Source: Tritrichomonas musculus (taxonomy: Eukaryota; Parabasalia; Tritrichomonadida; Tritrichomonadidae). Taken from it: 64,000 bases of DNA. Positions 17,506 through 28,264 of the stretch are shown here, piece by piece (within the stretch, counting starts at the first letter, position 1; each line of letters begins with the position of its first letter). Below the pieces are notes generated by a model that saw nothing but the letters and a program-made list of their open reading frames with translations, was not told where the DNA came from and did no database searches. A program made the translations under genes and the position numbers. The stretch is from positions 1,674,001-1,738,000 of the forward strand of contig JAPFFF010000023.1 in NCBI GenBank assembly GCA_039105265.1, given 5' to 3'.

Positions 17506-19935
17506 ATGGATGAAACAGACGAAGGTTTTGATCTTTACGAGGGATTAACAACAGCCCAAAGGCAAACAATTTTTGGTGGATGCACGATTGATGATAGAGA
17601 ATTTGAAACTATTTTTCTCGCTAAATGTGAAGATTTTAAACTCCAATTTTCCAATAAGCTTTTTCAACGTTTTCTCAAGCATCAAACGAAAAAATCATTT
17701 TACAAGATTTTTGAAATGAATTCATGCTCTCTTGGTCCAAGAGCATCAAGGGCTGTAGCTCAAGTTATTTATTCTCATAAAAACATTCGAGCAATCAGTC
17801 TTAGTGGAAATAATCTTGGTAATCATGGCGCTTTTGCAATGGCTGATCTTATCCTTCAAAGTCGCTATATCATCTCGCTTGATCTTTCATCTAACGCAAT
17901 TGGCGATGAAGGCGGTTCAGCAATTTTTGAAGCTTTATCAAGAAATAAATCGCTTATATCTCTTAAAATGGGTTCGACAAGTGGAGTTTCTCGAAACTCG
18001 TATGGTCAATCAACTCTAATGGACGTTCAAAAAATGCTAATTTCAAATCATGTTTTAGAGGAACTTGATTTATCAATGACAGAAATTAATCACGAAACAG
18101 TTCAATATCTTGCATGCGGATTACAATATAATAATTCTCTTCAAGTATTAGTTTTGTCAAATAATAATATTCAAACACGTGGTGCAATGGCTATTTTGAA
18201 AGCGGCTGCAAATTCGAACATTCGAGAATTGAATTTTTCAAACAACCACTTAAAAGACGATATATCTTCTGCTTTTGCACATTTTCTTACTGAAAGCAAG
18301 ACTATTGAAACTTTAGATTTATCAGGCAATAGTTTGACATCCCGATTTACATCAGCAATAGCTACACCACTTGCTTCTGAACAATCAACGCTAATTAGTT
18401 TAACAATGACGAATAACCCTTTAGGTGGGAAAGGTATAGCTGCCTTAGGCCCAGCTCTTGCTACTAATACTTCTCTCAGAACACTTACTTTTATTCAATG
18501 CAAAATAGATTCTAAAGGTTTCGTTGAGTTTTGCCAAGAATTTGAGAAAAACAATGGAGTAACAAAAATTAATTTTGGTCATAACCCGGTTCGAGATGAA
18601 GGAGTAATTCAACTAGCAGAAGTTATAAAAGTTCACCCAACACTTTATGAAATTGAACTTGAGCTTTGCGAAATAGGTGATGAAGGCGCTGAAAAATTAT
18701 TCCCTGCTCTAGCTGTATCTCCTAGTATTGAACGTTTTACTGCGAAAAACAATCTAATCAGAAATGGCATTGTTATTCAGCATGCTGTTTCAGATAACCA
18801 AAAGCTTCTTTATGTTAATGTTGAATACAATGACATCGATTTTAAAGTTTTTACTGAAATACAACGAATTATTAAAGAGAACGTTAAGCGCTATCGTGAT
18901 AATCAAAAAAATAGAATTGAAGAAGCAGTTATTGTCATGGCTGAAGCTAATGATCAATTAGGCGATACAAGGCAAGCCATCACAAATGAACGAAATACAA
19001 TCGCATATCTAATTAAAACACTCGCTGAAACCCGTGATGCCCTCAAACAAGCTGAAATAGATCGTGATAAACATATGCAGGACCTCGAAGATGAACAAAA
19101 TGAGGTTCTAAAAAGAGCGAACGACCAACTTAATGAGATGCGTGCAGAAAGAGAAAAAGTTCAAGCTGAATGCAATACAAAAGAATCCGAAGTTAGTTCT
19201 TTAAATAACAAAAATGATAGAGAAGTTGCAAACTTTCAGAGAGAATGTAAACAACTCAAAACAATAGAAAAAGGAATTAAAGATCTTGAAGCTTTAAGTG
19301 TCACTGAAGAGCAAAACTGGAAGAACCAACTTGAAGCAGCTAAAATGAAATACAGAGATATGCGTTCAATGCTTGAAGGAGCTTATCAGGCGAGAAAAGA
19401 TGAAATTAATAATGAAGCTCTCATGAAAGAAGCTGAAGAAGCCGCCGCAAAAGAAGCTGCCAACCCATCAAAGAAGGCAAAGGGCAAAGGAAAAGGGAAA
19501 GGTAAAGGAAAAGGCAAAGCAAAAGAAGCAGGCTCGAAGCTTTCAAAAGCGAAAAGCAAAGCAGCAGAATCAAGGGCTTCAGCGAAATCAGTAGCTCCTT
19601 CAGGAACCGAAGGAGCTGCTAATGAAGGTAACGAAAATCAGCCAGAAAATCAAGAAAAGACTAATGATCAGAAAGAAAACGCAACAGCAAGCGCATCAGC
19701 TGTGGCTTCTAAAAAGAATTTACCAGAAGCTCCAGAAACAGAGAATGAAGGAGATGCACCCGCACCAGCTGCTAACGCAGAAGGAGCAGGCGAGCAACCT
19801 CCTGAAGCTGAAGGAGCAGCTGAAACAGCTTCTACAGCTGCTAGTGAGGCTACAACAGCATCCAAACCTTCAGTTAAAGAGCCGAGCTCACCAAAGAAAG
19901 GTAAAAGTCCGAGGAAAGGCAAAAAGAAGAAGTAA
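17506..19935 (+). CDS. Leucine-rich repeat (RI-type) protein with coiled-coil and KGKG tail
   Basis: 809 residues. About 75-440 hold ribonuclease-inhibitor-type LRRs with the 28-residue pattern (AISLSGNNLGNHGAFAMADLIL; SLDLSSNAIGDEGGSAIFEAL; ALVLSNNNIQTRGAMAIL-like). About 460-650 form a long charged coiled coil (AIVMAEANDQLGD..., NQLEAAKMKYRDMRSMLEGAY). Then come a GK-alternating stretch (KGKGKGKGKGK) and an Ala/Glu/Pro-rich low-complexity tail ending in KKGKSPRKGKKKK. RI-type LRRs bind proteins. The tail could bind nucleic acids, tubulin or membranes, but this is inference. Codon usage is good throughout and there is no signal peptide. Confidence 0.8.
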   Translation: MDETDEGFDLYEGLTTAQRQTIFGGCTIDDREFETIFLAKCEDFKLQFSNKLFQRFLKHQTKKSFYKIFEMNSCSLGPRASRAVAQVIYSHKNIRAISLSGNNLGNHGAFAMADLILQSRYIISLDLSSNAIGDEGGSAIFEALSRNKSLISLKMGSTSGVSRNSYGQSTLMDVQKMLISNHVLEELDLSMTEINHETVQYLACGLQYNNSLQVLVLSNNNIQTRGAMAILKAAANSNIRELNFSNNHLKDDISSAFAHFLTESKTIETLDLSGNSLTSRFTSAIATPLASEQSTLISLTMTNNPLGGKGIAALGPALATNTSLRTLTFIQCKIDSKGFVEFCQEFEKNNGVTKINFGHNPVRDEGVIQLAEVIKVHPTLYEIELELCEIGDEGAEKLFPALAVSPSIERFTAKNNLIRNGIVIQHAVSDNQKLLYVNVEYNDIDFKVFTEIQRIIKENVKRYRDNQKNRIEEAVIVMAEANDQLGDTRQAITNERNTIAYLIKTLAETRDALKQAEIDRDKHMQDLEDEQNEVLKRANDQLNEMRAEREKVQAECNTKESEVSSLNNKNDREVANFQRECKQLKTIEKGIKDLEALSVTEEQNWKNQLEAAKMKYRDMRSMLEGAYQARKDEINNEALMKEAEEAAAKEAANPSKKAKGKGKGKGKGKGKAKEAGSKLSKAKSKAAESRASAKSVAPSGTEGAANEGNENQPENQEKTNDQKENATASASAVASKKNLPEAPETENEGDAPAPAANAEGAGEQPPEAEGAAETASTAASEATTASKPSVKEPSSPKKGKSPRKGKKKK

Positions 19936-20434
19936 GAAAATGAAAAAAAAGAAAATAGTTGAGTTTGTTTTTAAATATTTTTTTATTAATTATTAATTGA
20001 ATGATATTTAATGAATGTTATTTATTTTTTAAATAAAATATTTTCAGATTATCGACTTTGTCTATATAAAAACATATAGTTAAGCTTGATTTTGTGCTAG
20101 TTCAAATACAAGAATTCTTTGCCCGTTTTTACTTGGAATGTACTATGATGTAAAACAAATTCAATTTTTTGAATATCAAAATAAAACGAAGTTTTTCTAA
20201 ACCAAGAATAAAAAAAAAAAAAAAAAAAAACGGATTTTCCCGTTTTTTCATAAAATTTTGACCTTATATACTAATCTGACATGTCGGCAATTAATTGAAT
20301 CCGCTTTTTGAATAATATAATTATTAACTGATCAGTGATTGATCTTATTCAAAATTGAATTAAAATTCCGTTTTTGACATGTCGGGGGTGGACCATTTCA
20401 CCTTTCCGTTTTCTAACTTCATTATTTTTTAATC
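19936..20434 (+). promoter_or_regulatory. LC8 upstream region with duplicated GACATGTCGG
   Basis: After an A21 run (20210-20230) this spacer holds two exact copies of GACATGTCGG (20278-20287 and 20376-20385), GCTTTTTGAA (20303-20312), and three CCGTTTT boxes (about 20240, 20368, 20406). A TTCATTATTT stretch about 15 bp before the ATG resembles a trichomonad initiator. It is relatively GC-rich and motif-dense for this genome, consistent with a strong promoter; the function is inferred. Confidence 0.4.
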
Positions 20435-20707
20435 ATGGCTCAAGACCGCCGCGCTGTTGTTAAGAACGTCGATATGTCTGATGAAATGCAGACTGATGCC
20501 ATCGATATTGCTACACAAGCATTAGACCGTTTCAACATTGAAAAAGATATTGCCGCATACATCAAGAAGGAATTCGACAAAAAGTACAACCCAACATGGC
20601 ACTGCGTTGTCGGACGTTCTTTCGGATCTTTCGTTACACATGAAACAAAGCATTTTGTTTACTTCTACATCGGTCAAGTTGCCGTTCAACTTTGGAAATG
20701 TGGTTAA
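20435..20707 (+). CDS. DYNLL: Dynein light chain LC8 (DYNLL)
   Basis: 90 residues over the full LC8 length. Family landmarks are present: [19 protein letters not shown], the helix [25 protein letters not shown], and the strand block [12 protein letters not shown]...[19 protein letters not shown]8 dimers bind short linear motifs in the dynein intermediate chain and many other partners, acting as a dimerisation hub. Codon choice is richer in C and G at third positions than in neighbours, as expected for a highly expressed gene. Downstream to 21031 is AT-rich spacer with a TAATAA microsatellite. Confidence 0.97.
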   Translation: MAQDRRAVVKNVDMSDEMQTDAIDIATQALDRFNIEKDIAAYIKKEFDKKYNPTWHCVVGRSFGSFVTHETKHFVYFYIGQVAVQLWKCG

Positions 20708-21031
20708 ATTCTTTACTCTAATATATATTATTTTTTGAACTAAACGTCATCATTTTTTCCATTAAATTATAATATTTTTTTTTTTTTTATAATATCGTTT
20801 ATTTAAATATTAGGAATAACATATATGACATATGTTATAGTTTCTAATGTTATTTAAAAGGAATGCTATTACTGACATTTTAAATAAGATTGATTTAGGT
20901 TACCTATAAAATTAGTTGTTCGAAACATTTTAATAATATTATTGAATTAGGAAAATAGGTAATACATATATATATAATACCAAAGTAAAATATTTAGTAA
21001 TAATAATAATAATAAAAACATCGATTACTAC
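20708..21031. other. AT-rich spacer
   Basis: 3' flanks of the convergent LC8 and BEACH genes, with T-runs, an ATATATATAT stretch near 20965 and a (TAA)n microsatellite at about 21000-21015. No gene seen. Confidence 0.5.
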
Positions 21032-24000
21032 TTACAAATCTCCAAATAAGGCTGATAAAGAAATTGGATGTACCAAAATTTTACCATGCTTTGTAATAAT
21101 TAAAATTACTTCCGCGTTCATTACATAATGAGCCTCAATCAAATCTTTAGCGTCACATAAAAGGCATTGCTTTTCCGGATACATTACTTCAAATGCAGAA
21201 AGCGTGTCATTTTTATATTGAAACAATATATAATCGAAACCTTGGACTGATCTAGCTTCCTTCCAATAGTCAATTTTGTAAGGAAATTCTTGTTTCTTAA
21301 TCAAAGATCCATTAACGTTTAAAACGACAATTTCACCATAACCTCCTCCGTTATTAGAAGCCTCAATTTCCCCATAAATTTCAGAGTAAACCACGACAAA
21401 TCCCCAGCATTCAGTTATAATAATCCTTGTTGCAGCATGGTCGAGGCTGACAGAATTAATAACTTTTCCACTTGGCAATGAACAAATAACCACACAATTA
21501 TTAACGGTCGCGTAAACGATCAATCCGAACTTTTTGCTAACTTCAAACAGAGTTATGTCAAATTCAGAGACAATTGACGAAAAACATCTCATGGAAGTAT
21601 TCGTTCCCGAGACGTCAAAGAAACAAATTGTGCAACTATCGGCCAAATAGACAAAATTTGAGCCATCAAAAGATTTTATTCTTGCATCATCACAAATGAT
21701 CGTTTTTTGGACAGCTTTTGTGTAGCTTCGAAAGATCGTGAGCAAGCAAGCTTGCTTATTAAAGGTCAAAATCGAAGAGCCACACGAAATGAGAATCTTA
21801 TCGTCCAAACTGTTTTCAAGACGATAGCTTCGTGCCTTTATCAAATTGATCCCTTGCTCGCTGACGACGATACGATTGAAAACAACTTTTCTGTCCTCCA
21901 TGACGACTCCGATGACGTTATCGTCGCAGAGGGCGAGAATAATGGAAGATGAAGTGGACTGGTGAGGTGAAGTGACGGTTGAAGGTGACGGTTTTGACGG
22001 GGACTGGGCGGTTTGGGTCTGGAGAGTGAGCTGATGTGTGAGATGTCTATTCACAAAAAGTTCTTTGGGAGAGTGAGGTGAAGTGAACAGAATTGAATGC
22101 TTCCTTTCAATATTGGTTGAATGGCCCCTATCGCCCCAGACAACGTCGATCCACTTCGGCAATGACTCAGTAACCGTTGGCGATTCGAGCAATTTTCTCA
22201 TTTTGTAAACGAATTCAAATTGAGAGCTGTTCGACCATTTAGGCAATAGAAAATTGTTAGCTGTGTCACTTTTGTCATTTTCTGACATGTTGGCATTCGC
22301 TTGAAAAAGCTCAGGAAAATAATAAACCTCAGGAAAAACGACTCGATTTGAGAGCAAATCCGTTATTTTGATCGGCGAACAAGGCCCACTTTCCCAGTTC
22401 AATTCTATCGTCTTTATCGTCATTGAATTCAATATCAACGACGGTTCTGACGCTAAGTTTTGAACAGGCTTAAAATCATCAAAACTTCCAGAAACTTGCG
22501 GAAAGATCGGATAAAGATCGGGGTTGTTAAAAGACCTTCCGCTGACCTCGTTCAAAAGGAGCAAGTATTCGAAGTTCGATGTCCAATCGCACTTCTGGTT
22601 GATGTGCTGAATGATCTTTCCGCATGAAGCGGAGCTAGGGGCAGATGAAGGTGAATTTAATTGACCTACATTTTTGTTTCCCTCAGAAAAATCTGAAGGA
22701 GACGACGATATGGCGCTGCTTTCTTTGAGTCCGATGTTTCCGCTGCTGCTGCTGCTTATCGAAGCCGCCGCTGCGTTGTACACGCCGAGATACTTGGTGA
22801 TGATCGTGTTGAAGTGAGGTGATATGTCAAATAAATATGAGCGACCGTTAAAAAGGTGAATTTCGAATTTTGAATCACCTGAAAAATAGCACTTTTCAAC
22901 ATCAGAAAAATAGACGATTTTGATGAAGTTCTTGTCGCCAATTGAATTGAAAATCATCTTGATTTCGTCCTTCGTGATTTGCAGTGAAACGTGCTTCTTC
23001 TTTCGAACTGTCAACAGAAATGCCTGCGGAATTGAAACTTCAGTCCGACTTTGCGTTCCAGGCAAGGATGACGACGAGCTTGATGATGCAATCGAGCCGT
23101 TTTTTCCGTGATTAATCTGAATAAAATCAGAACGATTCTTTGCATTCAAAAATTGAATGCTATAGTTATTTCTATCGTATCTATCACCATTGAAATTAAT
23201 TGAATAATTTCTATCGTAATAGAAAAATTCATTTTCATTCAAAAAAGAATTTGAATGCATACGACCATTTTTCAATTCAATTCTTTTCAATTTCATTTTC
23301 GATGGAAATTCACAAGTTCCAGGTGAACAACTTCTTATATATTCAACTTCATTTTCTTTTTCATTCAAGTTTTCTTTTGCTTTCTCTTTGGGTTTTGGTG
23401 GAATCAACAATTTGTTCATCAATTCTTCGTATTTCGAGAAGTTGAATTGAGAAACTTTAGAAATAATTTCTTTTTGATAATTTGTGAGAGTTTTTATTTT
23501 CTTCAGAATTGTTTCTATCGTCTTTATGAATTGCTCAGAAAATTCTTTCTTCATCTTGTCAAATAATTTTATCTCTTTCTTAATGAGTTTGTTGTTCATT
23601 GCGAAGTGCTTAATGATTTCAACGTAGTCATGCTTGTCCTTCAAAAATTGAATCAATGGGACGGTTGCTTGAATTAACGAATGACCTTCAATTTGACCAT
23701 TTTTGGTGAATAATAATTGAAGGCCAAACGAACTTGGAGACGAAATGTTAGCCAATTCGAGGATATCATCAACAGAATTAATTTTTCTTTGAAATACAGA
23801 ATATTTGAATGGTATGAAAGGTGAATTTTTTGAATAGAAAGGCGAATTCTCAAATTCTTGCAGCAAGATTTTATTATGCGATTCAAAATTCAAATGATAA
23901 AAAATTGAATAAAGAATTTGGTTGATCAATTCAGTGATAAATGAAGAATCTATGTTGCCAATGGCAACATGTTTCTGAAGGAAAGTGTTAACAAGGCAAC

Positions 24001-27000
24001 TCAAATACAATTGCGTTTTGTTATTTGAAGAGGAAATCGAAGAAAGAAAAGTTGCCATGTAACAAATATTTTGCATGGCGGTTATTTTGGCGGTTGTTGA
24101 TGAAAATTGAAAGGTCGAATTGGCCAACAATTCAAATATTAAATTTTGATATGACTGGTCAATATTGAATGCTAATATAAGCGGCCATAAAAACCAGTTT
24201 TCATCATCATATTCAATTTTGTCCCAAAAACGAGGAATCGATGAAAGAAGGAGTTGATTTAAGGATTCGTCGATTGACTCTTTATCGGGGATGGAAAGAA
24301 TCAGACAGAAGAAGAGAGAAGGATAATTAGGAGTGTTTTCAAGTGTACAAATTTCTTTCAAAAGGTTAAGCAAATGTTCTTTTGATGATGAAATTTGCTT
24401 TGTTAAAACAATTGTTTCTAAATTCCGATCAACAATGTTGATATTGTGAATGACAGACAAAATTTGCAACGTGTTCTTTTCTGCACTATCAATGAGCGCA
24501 TGCAAGAAGATGAGACATTCTTTTATATCTTCTTTATCAATGACATTTGAGATGTTTTCAAGAATGGTCAAATAAAATGGCAAATTTTCACTTTTTGAAC
24601 TACCAAAAGTGATATCGAAAAAAACTCTCGTATCAAATGAACTAAAATTCAAATATGCAAGATTAATTAAGAACTTTAATGAATGTTCTAAAAGTTCTTT
24701 TAGTTCTTTGAAATAGAGAACAAATTGAACAAAAAACTCAGAAAAGTGACTTTTTAAACCGAACAAATTTTGATAATTCACAAATAAAATTGAATACCAA
24801 TGTGAAACGATAGACAACAGTGATTGCTTGTCACAAGTCATCCAAAGATCCATATTGACCAATATTTTGTCAAACCATTCAATTTGAAGCGGTTCGTAAG
24901 AAATTGATTCAAAAATTGAATAGATGGCCAAATAAGTGTTGAAATCTCGATTTTCAAGAACGAAAAGACGATCTATTAATGAACTCGTAATGAACCATCT
25001 TTGAGAGAATGGAATGAAAGTGAAAATATTCTTCAAATTCAACAAAAAATTAATATTTAAATTTGAATGAAAAGTGTCAATGAAACTTTTCATTGCAAAT
25101 TCTTCTGAATACAAATCAATCAAATTTTGACTTTTTAATAACGGCGTTAATACGTCAAATAACAAAACGTTATTGACAAGAGAACAATCTTCGGTGTAGA
25201 TCTTGTTGAATTCTTCAGTTGTCAAGCATTTGTCAAATAGACAAACTTTTGACACATAACCGATTTCACCGCTTGAATAACAGTCTGTCAAATTACAAAG
25301 GCCAACTTCAACATTCAATGAAAGCTTAGAAAAAGTGAAAAGTGGCAACTTCATCGGAGTGCTTGTCTTCAAGCTGCCATCATAATAAACAAGAGCTGTC
25401 TGAAACCCATCATCCGGCATAAATGAAAGTCCTAAAAAGTGCCACATTTTGGCAGATTTTAACCGTTGATCAACCGGCATTTTGTTATCAACAATTGACA
25501 AAGGAACAGACGATGTTGCAATCGATCCGTTGACTTCACATTCAAGGACAAGTGACGAATTTATGTAATTAACCGACAATGTCGCCTTTTTGTTTGATAT
25601 TTTGAAAAAAGTGACAATCGGTTGTAAACGTATAAGTATTTCAAAATCTAATTTAAACCAAAACGAAAATGAAAAAAAATGCTCAAAACACATCGAAAAT
25701 GACTTCGAATTCATAACAGATGTGCTCAGCTTTGTTTCAAGATTCAACGGCGATATCAAATACAGCGGATTTATTCTCATCGAGCAATTCGTGATTGCTT
25801 CATCATATATAGACAACGCAAGTGGGTGATTCTCTTTGCACATCCGGTGAAGAAGCGCCATTGTCGAGTATGAAGAACACGAAGACAAGATTGATATCAA
25901 AATAGGAATGACAAACTTTTTCTGAGCACTCATTGAAATATTCAATTCAATATTCAATTCATTATATTGAATTGTGGCGGTTTCTGATCGTTTTTCAAGG
26001 AATTTCAAAAGGATGATGTCAAGATACCCTTTGTGGCACTTTTTGGCAGTATTGAATGAAAATTGACAGTCATAACACAAAGCACTCAAAAAGCACTCAA
26101 AAAGTGACGAGCTTCCAAAAGAAGCTAAGAAAAAGAGAAGGAATTTGGGACGATGAATGAAATAAGAATTATTTTCTTTAATTCTTTGAATTCTCGAATT
26201 CGAGAGGATTGAAGTGTGATGAATGAAGCATTCTTTCTCGAATTGCTTGTTGTTTTTAGTGAAGTTTGAGAGAACAATCACGTTGTCATTTGACAACGAG
26301 AAGTTATCAGAGGAAGACGTTATCAATCTGATCATTTTTAATAGTGCAACATTGAATTCTTCTGACGGTTTCGATTTGAAACAAATCATGAAGTAATCAA
26401 AGATTCTTTCAACAGAATCAATGACTTCTTTATTGATACGCATTACAATTACAAAAGCTTTAGCAATTTGAATTGCAAGATGTGAGTAACGATCATCATT
26501 TCTATTATTTTCAGAGCACTTTTTCAATATCATTGAAATTCTCTCTTCAATTATTTCAATGTTTTCAATGGTCTTACAAAAACATAAATTTTTTCTCAAG
26601 ATAAACAAAACTTGATCCGCTATTTCAATTTCAAACAAAAACCGACAGAAAATTGGGAAGAATTGTGAGTCTCTGAAAATTGAATAGATGCTAATCTGTT
26701 CCAAAAATAAGAAATAAATGCTTCTTATTTGATTCATGGTCTTACTGTAAGCAGGACTACATTCATCGATTGTCTGAAAAGTGAACATTAGCTCATACAA
26801 ATCGGAGAAAAATTGGTGATTGTCAGTCAATTTTTTCATATCACAATTCATAGCCAAAAGGCGACCCATTATCTCAGTGAACAGGAGTGGATGCTTCTTG
26901 TCAAATAGTTTGGTCAAAATTAGGTCAATATCTTTTTCAGCAAGAAGTGAAATGACCTGATGTCGGAAATAATTCAATGTGGGATCAATTCCTCCTTCTT

Positions 27001-28264
27001 GGAAAATTGTATCTTCTGAATTGAAAATTTTATCAGAGATTAAAATGCTTGTAAATATTTGTAGACGTGTCGGTGTTGCGTTTTCTTTCATTAAATATAT
27101 AATGGATGCAACAACAGTGAAATATATTGTATCATCTGCGGCATTACTCGAAATAATAAAATTTGACAAAGATTGAAAGAAAAAGTCAACAACAAATGAG
27201 TTTGACTTACGAAGTAGTGTTGATAAAATGCTTAAATAGTTCCATATGGATGATGGAAATTTTAAACGGATTTCTATCGTCTCATAAAATTCAGAGGGAA
27301 GTGATGAAAATCCTTTAGGAAAAGTTTGATGGTTTTTACTGGAAAAGCAATAATTATTAATGGATGGATTTTTTACTTCTGGTAAAATAAATTTGGATCC
27401 GCTGCTTTGACCAAGATCAATCGTTATAGGCTCTTCGAAAAAACTTTTATATAAATTACTGACAAAATTTACATACATATCTAAAACTGCTTGACACTGT
27501 GAAACCATTGAAATAGCAGGTATTATTTCGAATATAAGAGGATGTGGCTGTAAGGCAAATGGAGTTAGACATTGCATCATATCTGTTTGATCAGTTGCCA
27601 TAATACATCGATTCTTTGATTTATATATTTTATTAATCGTAATTAAAATACATTTGGTAGATGATTTGTTATTTAGACTAAATATAATTTGACATATTTG
27701 AACAAAAGTAAAATAAAAACTTTCTGATAAATTCGTATCTGTTTCTATGAATTCACATACTGAATAAATCAATTGCTCATCCCAATACATTGTGGGGAAA
27801 GTTATAGCTAGATTCATCATTGATTGAAAAAAGAACGATGAAAATCCAATGCAACCAGGAACATTTATTGTTTTATAAAGTCCATTAATTAAAATTGTAA
27901 ATTGTTCACTGGTAACAACTTGTCTTTGGAAATAAAGATACGTCATAATATTGAAAAAAATATAAACTACTGATGCTTTAGTGATGGGACGAGATGTATT
28001 ATATAGAGAACATATTTTTTTGATATTAGCAGATGAAAATGTGAAAGAACCGAGAGCTTTTGTAAATAATTTTTCAGCTGTTGTGTTGGCAAAATCTTTT
28101 TTGAGTTTTTCAAATTTGTTTTTATCAATACGAGGTAAAGATAAATAGAATTCTCGTTCATCAGGCAGCAATTCATTCGCTTCTGCTTTTGATATTGAAG
28201 CTTTAAGCTCAAAAACTGAAAATATTGTTTGTATCTCTGGAAATTCAAGTTTTTTCGTCTTCAT
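21032..28264 (-). CDS. BEACH-domain protein (LYST/NBEA-type) with a shortened BEACH core
   Basis: 2410 residues, intronless. About 1-850 and 1030-1550 are helical ARM-like solenoid. About 875-1005 look like a concanavalin-A-like lectin sandwich (FWFKLDFEILIRLQPIV...MWHFLGLSF...GEIGYVSKVCLFDKCL). About 1650-1830 fit the PH-BEACH region. The BEACH domain starts at about 1890 (FEYLLLLNEVSGRSFNNPDLYPIFPQV) and ends at about 2045 (WIDVVWGDRGHS), with PEVYYFPELF between. The usual HYGTHYSS..V..YL block of the core is not visible, so BEACH is about half normal length. The C-terminal 300 residues are propeller-like. BEACH proteins act in vesicle fusion/fission and lysosome-related traffic. Confidence 0.87.
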   Translation of the reverse strand: MKTKKLEFPEIQTIFSVFELKASISKAEANELLPDEREFYLSLPRIDKNKFEKLKKDFANTTAEKLFTKALGSFTFSSANIKKICSLYNTSRPITKASVVYIFFNIMTYLYFQRQVVTSEQFTILINGLYKTINVPGCIGFSSFFFQSMMNLAITFPTMYWDEQLIYSVCEFIETDTNLSESFYFTFVQICQIIFSLNNKSSTKCILITINKIYKSKNRCIMATDQTDMMQCLTPFALQPHPLIFEIIPAISMVSQCQAVLDMYVNFVSNLYKSFFEEPITIDLGQSSGSKFILPEVKNPSINNYCFSSKNHQTFPKGFSSLPSEFYETIEIRLKFPSSIWNYLSILSTLLRKSNSFVVDFFFQSLSNFIISSNAADDTIYFTVVASIIYLMKENATPTRLQIFTSILISDKIFNSEDTIFQEGGIDPTLNYFRHQVISLLAEKDIDLILTKLFDKKHPLLFTEIMGRLLAMNCDMKKLTDNHQFFSDLYELMFTFQTIDECSPAYSKTMNQIRSIYFLFLEQISIYSIFRDSQFFPIFCRFLFEIEIADQVLFILRKNLCFCKTIENIEIIEERISMILKKCSENNRNDDRYSHLAIQIAKAFVIVMRINKEVIDSVERIFDYFMICFKSKPSEEFNVALLKMIRLITSSSDNFSLSNDNVIVLSNFTKNNKQFEKECFIHHTSILSNSRIQRIKENNSYFIHRPKFLLFFLASFGSSSLFECFLSALCYDCQFSFNTAKKCHKGYLDIILLKFLEKRSETATIQYNELNIELNISMSAQKKFVIPILISILSSCSSYSTMALLHRMCKENHPLALSIYDEAITNCSMRINPLYLISPLNLETKLSTSVMNSKSFSMCFEHFFSFSFWFKLDFEILIRLQPIVTFFKISNKKATLSVNYINSSLVLECEVNGSIATSSVPLSIVDNKMPVDQRLKSAKMWHFLGLSFMPDDGFQTALVYYDGSLKTSTPMKLPLFTFSKLSLNVEVGLCNLTDCYSSGEIGYVSKVCLFDKCLTTEEFNKIYTEDCSLVNNVLLFDVLTPLLKSQNLIDLYSEEFAMKSFIDTFHSNLNINFLLNLKNIFTFIPFSQRWFITSSLIDRLFVLENRDFNTYLAIYSIFESISYEPLQIEWFDKILVNMDLWMTCDKQSLLSIVSHWYSILFVNYQNLFGLKSHFSEFFVQFVLYFKELKELLEHSLKFLINLAYLNFSSFDTRVFFDITFGSSKSENLPFYLTILENISNVIDKEDIKECLIFLHALIDSAEKNTLQILSVIHNINIVDRNLETIVLTKQISSSKEHLLNLLKEICTLENTPNYPSLFFCLILSIPDKESIDESLNQLLLSSIPRFWDKIEYDDENWFLWPLILAFNIDQSYQNLIFELLANSTFQFSSTTAKITAMQNICYMATFLSSISSSNNKTQLYLSCLVNTFLQKHVAIGNIDSSFITELINQILYSIFYHLNFESHNKILLQEFENSPFYSKNSPFIPFKYSVFQRKINSVDDILELANISSPSSFGLQLLFTKNGQIEGHSLIQATVPLIQFLKDKHDYVEIIKHFAMNNKLIKKEIKLFDKMKKEFSEQFIKTIETILKKIKTLTNYQKEIISKVSQFNFSKYEELMNKLLIPPKPKEKAKENLNEKENEVEYIRSCSPGTCEFPSKMKLKRIELKNGRMHSNSFLNENEFFYYDRNYSINFNGDRYDRNNYSIQFLNAKNRSDFIQINHGKNGSIASSSSSSSLPGTQSRTEVSIPQAFLLTVRKKKHVSLQITKDEIKMIFNSIGDKNFIKIVYFSDVEKCYFSGDSKFEIHLFNGRSYLFDISPHFNTIITKYLGVYNAAAASISSSSSGNIGLKESSAISSSPSDFSEGNKNVGQLNSPSSAPSSASCGKIIQHINQKCDWTSNFEYLLLLNEVSGRSFNNPDLYPIFPQVSGSFDDFKPVQNLASEPSLILNSMTIKTIELNWESGPCSPIKITDLLSNRVVFPEVYYFPELFQANANMSENDKSDTANNFLLPKWSNSSQFEFVYKMRKLLESPTVTESLPKWIDVVWGDRGHSTNIERKHSILFTSPHSPKELFVNRHLTHQLTLQTQTAQSPSKPSPSTVTSPHQSTSSSIILALCDDNVIGVVMEDRKVVFNRIVVSEQGINLIKARSYRLENSLDDKILISCGSSILTFNKQACLLTIFRSYTKAVQKTIICDDARIKSFDGSNFVYLADSCTICFFDVSGTNTSMRCFSSIVSEFDITLFEVSKKFGLIVYATVNNCVVICSLPSGKVINSVSLDHAATRIIITECWGFVVVYSEIYGEIEASNNGGGYGEIVVLNVNGSLIKKQEFPYKIDYWKEARSVQGFDYILFQYKNDTLSAFEVMYPEKQCLLCDAKDLIEAHYVMNAEVILIITKHGKILVHPISLSALFGDL

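Noticed and set aside
19668..19922. Minus-strand Ala/Ser-rich frame over the LRR gene tail
   Set aside because: Shadow of the Ala/Glu/Pro-rich C-terminus; the plus-strand frame is continuous with the LRR protein.
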